64,000 bases of DNA from Argopecten irradians. Lineage: Eukaryota > Mollusca > Bivalvia > Pectinida > Pectinidae. The position numbers and the translations under genes were made by a program. Positions 58,301 through 64,000 of the stretch are shown here, in pieces (within the stretch, counting starts at the first letter, position 1; each line of letters opens with the position of its first letter). Location of the stretch: positions 32,940,909 to 33,004,908 of the forward strand of contig NC_091147.1 in NCBI RefSeq assembly GCF_041381155.1. The letters are read 5' to 3'. Below the pieces are notes generated by a model, which worked only from the letters and a program-made list of their open reading frames with translations, made no database searches and was not told where the DNA came from.

Positions 58301-60913
58301 GTAAAAAATAACTCACTCGTGTGGAATAAATGCCATATCCAACAACCACTCGTTGTGTAACCTCTATATGTACGACAAATAAGTGTTTAACAGTAGATAG
58401 CTAATAACACATCTAGGCATGCTTCCATTATATATTTCCTACTTCATCTGCATAATGTCGAGGTAAAAATGAATGATAAACATGCTATCCCGATAAATTT
58501 AGCTAAATGCAAACAACTGGTCAGTAAACGTATAAAATTATGATTGGATGTCTATACCTACTGTTTTCGGGTACGCTTTAGTAGTGACCCCCTTTACATA
58601 TATCCGTTTTTATATCCTGTTATTAAGGTCTACGGGGTTTTATGCATCCGTTTAACAATTATTGTCGTTCAAAGACAAATATGAAAGATTACAGATTTAC
58701 TGTCAATACATTTTGTTACTGTCCGTTCTAACCTGTGATTCTGCGGAGAGATTAGTGGTATGTCACAACATTTTTAACATTCCTTACATAGTAATAGAAC
58801 ATTACTTATAGTTATGGTACCGAATCATTGAAAGCCAATCAGCAGAGATAAATTAAATAATTATTTTCTGAAGCTTACCTTTTCCCAGTTTCTTGGCTAT
58901 ATGTTTACTGATTTGTTGTGATCCACCAACAAATTTCCTCTCCTATTCGTGAAGTAAACATGTACATGAAAAGAAAATGATTGGATATCTTTAAAATCAG
59001 CAAGGCATACATTTTTTCTATCTTCAGAAAATGTTATTTTGAGCAGTTAAGGGATATTATAATTTAATGATTTGAAGAGAAAATAACAATTTAGATTTTG
59101 AAATATTCTACCTGTCCGCCATTAGATGTTGAAAATATTCGGTGTGTGCCGCCACATTGTCGGACGTACCAGAGAAACCATAGCAACGAACACTCATATG
59201 GTTCTGACGTCACGTTCAAATTTACGAAACCGGTTGTGAATCTTTTCACGGCGCTGAAAGAAAATATCCAGACATAAGTTTAAAATCAAAGGATAGTATC
59301 CTAGCTTATTGTGAACAGATGAGATTGCGTAAATATTTCGATCGATGGAAATAAAAAGACTGTTGAATATCAATACATCACTTTCGATGTATAAAGCATA
59401 ATATGTATCTAGGTCATCTGAATGTTTAAAGCATTTTGTTAAAAGTTTTAACCTTTAATAACACGTCAAAGAAAGAAGCACATAAAAAGATAAATCCTTC
59501 AACACAATTCACATCACGATTGAGTGTACTGTTGATATAACGCGGCTGTATACCAATGGATGTTAAAATAGCAAAATGTTGTAGATCGGCGATATTTCAT
59601 GTTAGACGGTTTGGCAACACAGATTTTTTATAAATAAAATTCGAGATGTGAAAATTGTCACTATTGTGTTCAAGAATGACCATAATACAGAAATAATTGC
59701 TGTGAATTGTAAACTGTCATAATACGTTGATTATGAACATCTAAGCAAACATGTTAGAGTTACATTACTCACTTTGTCCATGCGTATTTGTTAAGGAATT
59801 CTTGAACTGTCATATTATCCCATTTCTCAGCGTGTGGAGCATTCCAGGGTGCCGCTTCGGGTATCTGTGAAGTTAAAAACTACCTTATTGCAATTAATTA
59901 ACTTTGGATATATCTTCAAGAGGGTACTTTCGTGGGATGGCGTTTCAAAACACTTAGCTCGTAGAAGTATTCGTTATTGGTCGATGTTATAATTAAAAGT
60001 TATACAATTCGCTGTTGGTCAATGTTATTATAAAATATCATACAATTCGTTGCTATTACATTCTCGTGATTATAAATAGCAACCACGAAAGAAAACTACA
60101 CAATTTGCACACAATGAACATTTCATGTTTTGTAGTATGTTATAATGCTTGGTGGCTATGACACTGGATCTCTGGTAATGTTCTCTTCCACAATGTGTTA
60201 TTTTCTTAAATTCTCAAAATAAAATTTACTTTACAATTTTTAATTATAACAATCAAGATATTTTTAATTACAATGGCAACATTAGAGATAATGAAATAGT
60301 CGGATTACCTCGCTTCCCATCTCATCTATCACACGGAAAACATGGAGGAGATCCAAATGGGCAATGAATCCTCCCATTGGCGGGAATGAGCTCTTGAATC
60401 GTCTGCTGCTTCCCTTTCAAACAAACAAAAACAAATTTTAAAAATTGTATTTATAAAACTTAATCTTTCTTTATCATTTAATTATCATAGATGCATTCCC
60501 AATCATTTTCACTCAATTTATATTGTCCACAAATACATTTCATTTTTGTATCCCCATTTATTTCAAACACAGTAATAAATACAAATTAATTGATCAATAG
60601 TTAATTACATATTCTGCAAGTACTACATTTTGTTGAAGTTTTGTTGCCTAAAATAACTGAAACAATGTCAGGGAGGATAGTTCCTCAATCAAGTAGAAAC
60701 CTACAATACAAGACATTTCTTGTTTTCAAGATATTACTGCTTAATCTAATCAAAGATTCAGACCGTTTTCTTTACCTTTCTGTAGATAACCAGGTCCTCC
60801 ACTTCATTGGTAAGATAGGTTTTAACGCCAAACTCATCAGCCATACGTAACAGATGGTTCTGGGTGGGGCCAACATAGGCTCCGCCCACATCTACGTAAT
60901 TAATGACGTCATT
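52220..60913 (-). CDS. MAO: Monoamine oxidase (5' partial, 13 exons)
   Basis: FAD enzyme of the outer mitochondrial membrane that oxidatively deaminates amines such as serotonin, dopamine and octopamine. Exons in transcript order: 60913-60776, 60413-60309, 59864-59773, 59253-59112, 58942-58879, 57636-57548, 56771-56612, 55942-55846, 55042-54931, 54294-54197, 53966-53855, 52776-52714 and 52366-52220 (TAA). They give 472 in-frame residues; only the first 46-47 (start Met and the FAD dinucleotide GxGxxG motif) lie beyond the window. Seen: [52 protein letters not shown] (Lys aligning with MAO-B Lys296), WSGGCY (Cys that binds FAD covalently, aligning with Cys397), [15 protein letters not shown] (aromatic-cage Tyr435) and a C-terminal membrane anchor. 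Catalytic and cofactor residues in this part are intact. The only doubt is which MAO paralogue this is. Confidence 0.97.
53150..53670. repeat. Dispersed repeat, copy 2, in MAO intron
   Basis: Same element as 41270-41545, longer by an insertion between the ACCGGAAGT block and the GGGCAAAATTCAATAGTA block. It lies in the intron between the 53966-53855 and 52776-52714 exons. Confidence 0.75.
54197..54294 (-). CDS. MAO: MAO exon with covalent-FAD cysteine
   Basis: A 98-nt exon beginning PVHYEEYNW and containing [15 protein letters not shown]. The Cys aligns with the residue forming the 8-alpha-S-cysteinyl-FAD bond (Cys397 in MAO-B), and the next Tyr is one wall of the aromatic cage. The following exon (53966-53855) supplies the second cage Tyr in SGYMDGA. 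This exon and the next (112 nt) match the vertebrate exon sizes as I remember them. Confidence 0.93.
55412..55725 (-). mobile_element. MITE copy in MAO intron
   Basis: The ends TAAAATGCTTCACCGCCGA and GTCAGCGGGGAAGAATCTTTA are diverged forms of the inverted repeats of the MITE at 41662-41965. The interior matches that copy in reverse orientation. At 314 bp it is about the same length. Confidence 0.75.
57886..58372. repeat. Nested inverted repeats in MAO intron
   Basis: Two inverted pairs. GTTTCTACCACAATAGT at about 57890 pairs with ATTGTGGTAGAAAC at about 58184. TGGTTGTTGGATATGGAATT at about 58212 pairs with a complementary ATGCCATATCCAACAACCA at about 58330, with a small GACACTCG/CGTGTC hairpin between. 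They look like two adjacent foldback/MITE copies. No coding content. Confidence 0.75.
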
Positions 60914-61739
60914 CTGAAAGTAAAATCATTGGTTACAAGGAGAATATCCCGTTTACAAAGAATGTCTTAAAACTATGTATCATATGGTACTGCTTATAAT
61001 TGTTGTTGTTTTGGTGGTTGTTATGGCACAAAGAATATAAAACTATATATTGTCTTTGTCATTACTTCATTGGCTAATCACGGATTTTTCTTCAAACGAA
61101 TCGAATTGAAAACTACAAACTACGGAATAAAATGCACACGGATATTTCATGTGTTACAGTATATATTTATGTTTAAGTTTAATATTATCATATTCCAGTC
61201 CTTATGAAAAGCTATGATGTATTATAGAAATTCCATTGATAGATCTGGTTAGGTTTGATTAGTCGTATGTCCTTTTAATAGTCAAGGTGATTTAAGGACG
61301 TATTGATAGAAGGAAATTTAAATTTTAGATATATTTTAACTTATCAACTGCATTCAATATTTATGCCTTGCTATCAATTGTTCTGTGTATTATTTTTAAA
61401 CATGTCACTCCCATTCATTGTATTTTATCTTTAAACAACACCATATACTTTAACGTTTAGTCGTTCATGTATGTAACTTTAAACAAACAAACTTTGTGTT
61501 TATCATGATATGTTCTGTATGTGGTTTTAGATATATTATATCTTTGTTAAACTATGCATACAAAACTTTGAGCGATACGTCATCGTACTTTTACGGGTAA
61601 ATAAGTAACCCGCTAAAGTACTATCTTTCTTAAATACTATCTTTCTTAAATACTTTCTTTATAAAATAATATCTTTCTATAATATCTTACTAAAGTAATA
61701 CACGTATTTTACTAAAATGAGATTAGCATTAAATTACAA
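60914..61739 (-). other. MAO intron, no exon seen
   Basis: The exons carrying the N-terminal FAD-binding motif must lie further upstream. I looked for the GxGxxG and RDRVGGRT coding patterns on the minus strand from 60914 to 64000 and did not find them. Confidence 0.7.
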
Positions 61740-63160
61740 GTGGCAGCGAGAAAAGATTATCATTAAATTACAAGTGGTACTTAGATAAGATTAGCATTAA
61801 ATTACAAGTGGTACTTAGATAAGATTAGCATTAAATTACAAGTGACAGTTAGATAAGATTCCCATTACATTACAATTGGCAATTAGATAAGATTACTGTT
61901 AAATTACAAGTAGCACTTAGATAAGATTAGCATTAAATTACAAGTAGCACTTAGATAAGATAAGCATAAAATTATAAGTGGCAGTGAGAAAAGATTATCA
62001 TTAAATTAGAAATGACACTTAGATAAGACTACTGAATTTGTTTGTTTGTTTGTTTGATTTATTAACGTCCTATTAACAGCTATGGCCATGTAAGGACGGC
62101 CTCCCATGTATGCGGTGTGTTGCGTGTATGTTGTGCGAGGTGAGTGTACTGGGAGACTGCGGTATGTTCGTGTTGTGTCTTCTTGTATAGTGGAACTATT
62201 GCCCTTTTTATAGTGCTATATCACTGAAGCATGCCGCCGAAGACACCAAGCAACACACCCCACCCGGTCACATTATACTGACAACGGGCGAACCAGTCGT
62301 CCCACTCCCTGTATGCTGAACGCTAAGCAGGAGCAGAAACTACCACTTTTATAGACTTTGGTGTGTCTCGGCCAGGGGACAGAACCCAGAGCCTTCCTCA
62401 CAGGGGCGAACGCTCAACTCAAGGCCAAAAGTGAGGCGGTGCCAAGGGAGGCATTAGGAAAGATAAAGTCAGTTAGGAAGAAGAGAAAAGATAAGATCCT
62501 AAATTTAGTCGCCTTTTACGATCATGCAATAGGGGCAGCAGGTACAATTCTAACGCCCTACCTGCAGGGCCAAAGACTACTGTAAATATACAAGTGGCAC
62601 CTATACAAGATTACCGTTAAATTACATGTGGAACTTATATAAGATTACCATTGCATTACAAGTGGTACTTATATAAGATTACCGTTAAATTACAAATGGC
62701 ATTTAGATAAGATTACTGTTAAATTATAAGTGACACTTGGATGAGATTAGCATTCAGTTATAAGTTACACTTAGATAAGATTACCATTAAATTACAAGTG
62801 GTACTTATATAAGATTACTGTTAAATTACAGATAGCACTTATATAAGATTACTGTTAAATTACAAATGGTACTTATGTAAAAATACCGTTGAATTACAAG
62901 TGGCACTTATATAAGATTACCGTTAAATTACAAGTGGCACTTATATAAGATTACTGTTTAATTACAAATGGCACTTAGATGAGATTACTGTTAAATTACA
63001 AGTGACACTTAGATGAGATTAGCATGCAGTTATAAGTTACACTTAGATAAGATTACCATTAGATTACAAATGGCATTTAGATAAGATAACTATTAAATTA
63101 TAAGTGACACTTAGATAACACTACTGTAAATATACAAGTGACACTTATATAAAATTACTG
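61740..63160. repeat. 34-bp degenerate minisatellite, split by insertion
   Basis: The unit is about 34 bp: AAGATTAGCATTAAATTACA AGTGGCACTTAGAT. Units are diverged (ATTACC/ATTACTG/ATTAGC, TTAGAT/TTATAT), so the array is old. It is interrupted at 62035-62572 by a dispersed element and resumes afterwards in the same phase of sequence. Confidence 0.92.
62035..62572 (-). mobile_element. SINE-like insertion with 10-bp target duplication
   Basis: 538 bp flanked by AAGACTACTG on both sides (62025-62034 and 62573-62582). On the minus strand it ends in a (CAAA)n tail (AAATCAAACAAACAAACAAA), as SINEs and some LINEs do. Near the minus-strand 5' part, GGTTCTGTCCCC resembles a pol III B box, but no clear A box was identified. 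Molluscs carry V-type SINEs, but I cannot assign this copy to one. The small plus-strand frame across it is not a gene. Confidence 0.7.
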
Positions 63161-64000
63161 TTAGAAAACATTAGAATTCCACTTAGGTTATGACACCAAA
63201 TGAACATCACAGGGATCTTAGAATTAGTTACAGTTATATCTTGACCCACAAGAGTGCTCATACACCATTTAAGATGTTTAGGGGTCTAGATAAAAAATCG
63301 ACAAACATCCTTCTCTAATCTCTAAACGTGATGTGTTATAGTATAAAATACGAATTTTACCGATATTTACCCCTACAACGTCTACAATGGTATGTGGGCA
63401 CTCTGGTAGTTCTAAATTGAACGATAAATAGTCTATCGATTTAAGTTAGAATTCGATGTGTTTACACGCCTTTATCATGTTCATCTTAACGTGATGATGT
63501 CATTAATGCCTTTCCAACAGAATGGGCGTTAGGAGTAGTTAGATAACAAGGTTCACCGCGCACTGCATGTGTTGAAAGCACGTGTTTTACCCTGACACGT
63601 TAATAACAGTTCGACAACAGAAAACAATTTAAAACATGATATGGCTCTTCAACTGGATAAAACACATGTCAAACTCAGGCTTTTACTTAGAATGATGCTT
63701 CGTTCTCTATCGATTTAGACGCAGAAACGGTCGACATATACTTCAGTGATACACAAGGAACCCAGTGCTGATTTCCGCTCCATGGAATGGATTTGCGGCC
63801 GAGTCACACGCATCTTCGGCAGGTATATAAATCACAACAATACAGATTGATGCTCAACGATAAATTGGCATATGTATTTTTGGTGCAAATGGCACATCAT
63901 CACTTTCATCGTTCATCATTTACTTCAATAAATTGTATTATTGTACAAAATATCACCAGACATCAATGCTTCATTATCACCGCTTGATTCATTGACGATG
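63161..64000. other. No gene seen
   Basis: Presumably still the MAO first or second intron. Short frames here are AT-rich and lack motifs. Confidence 0.5.

Overview
The window is nuclear DNA of an animal, most likely a bivalve mollusc. It is AT-rich, the genes are split by GT-AG introns, two of them are clear animal orthologues (monoamine oxidase and MPDU1), and dispersed elements with a (CAAA)n-type tail resemble elements I associate with bivalve genomes. The phylum is an inference; I cannot name a species. No operon, CRISPR, rRNA or tRNA was seen.

Layout, left to right. 0-4.4 kb: a dispersed-element fragment, a 50-bp minisatellite and an internally deleted Tc1/mariner copy. 4.4-13.7 kb, plus strand: a seven-exon partial gene for a protein with a PDZ-like domain, an acidic linker and a C-terminal beta-trefoil-like (FGF/IL-1 fold) region; three minisatellites lie in its introns, and one of them begins exactly at a splice donor. 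13.9-17.5 kb: 63-bp and 50-bp tandem arrays and a small foldback with CRE-like sites. 17.5-23.0 kb, minus strand: a probable secreted cysteine-rich glycoprotein gene (four exons, 5' end not seen), whose large last intron holds a foldback of about 1 kb and a 33-bp array. 23.3-32.1 kb: an 8.8-kb, 29-bp minisatellite. 33.2-34.9 kb: a 25-bp array. 35.4-38.5 kb, minus strand: a complete five-exon MPDU1 gene (241 aa). 39-44 kb: MITEs and one doubtful signal-peptide exon. 44.4-50.1 kb: a very uniform 53-bp array. 52.2-60.9 kb and beyond, minus strand: 13 exons of monoamine oxidase, lacking only the first 46-47 residues, which lie beyond the right edge. 61.7-63.2 kb: a 34-bp array split by a SINE-like insertion with a target-site duplication.

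The genes do not form a pathway. MPDU1 is an ER membrane protein needed for use of dolichol-linked mannose, MAO is an outer-mitochondrial-membrane amine oxidase, and the other two are unassigned. Eleven unrelated minisatellites make up roughly 25 kb (about 40%) of the window. All gene models were assembled by eye from splice sites, reading-frame phase and family similarity; no search was run.
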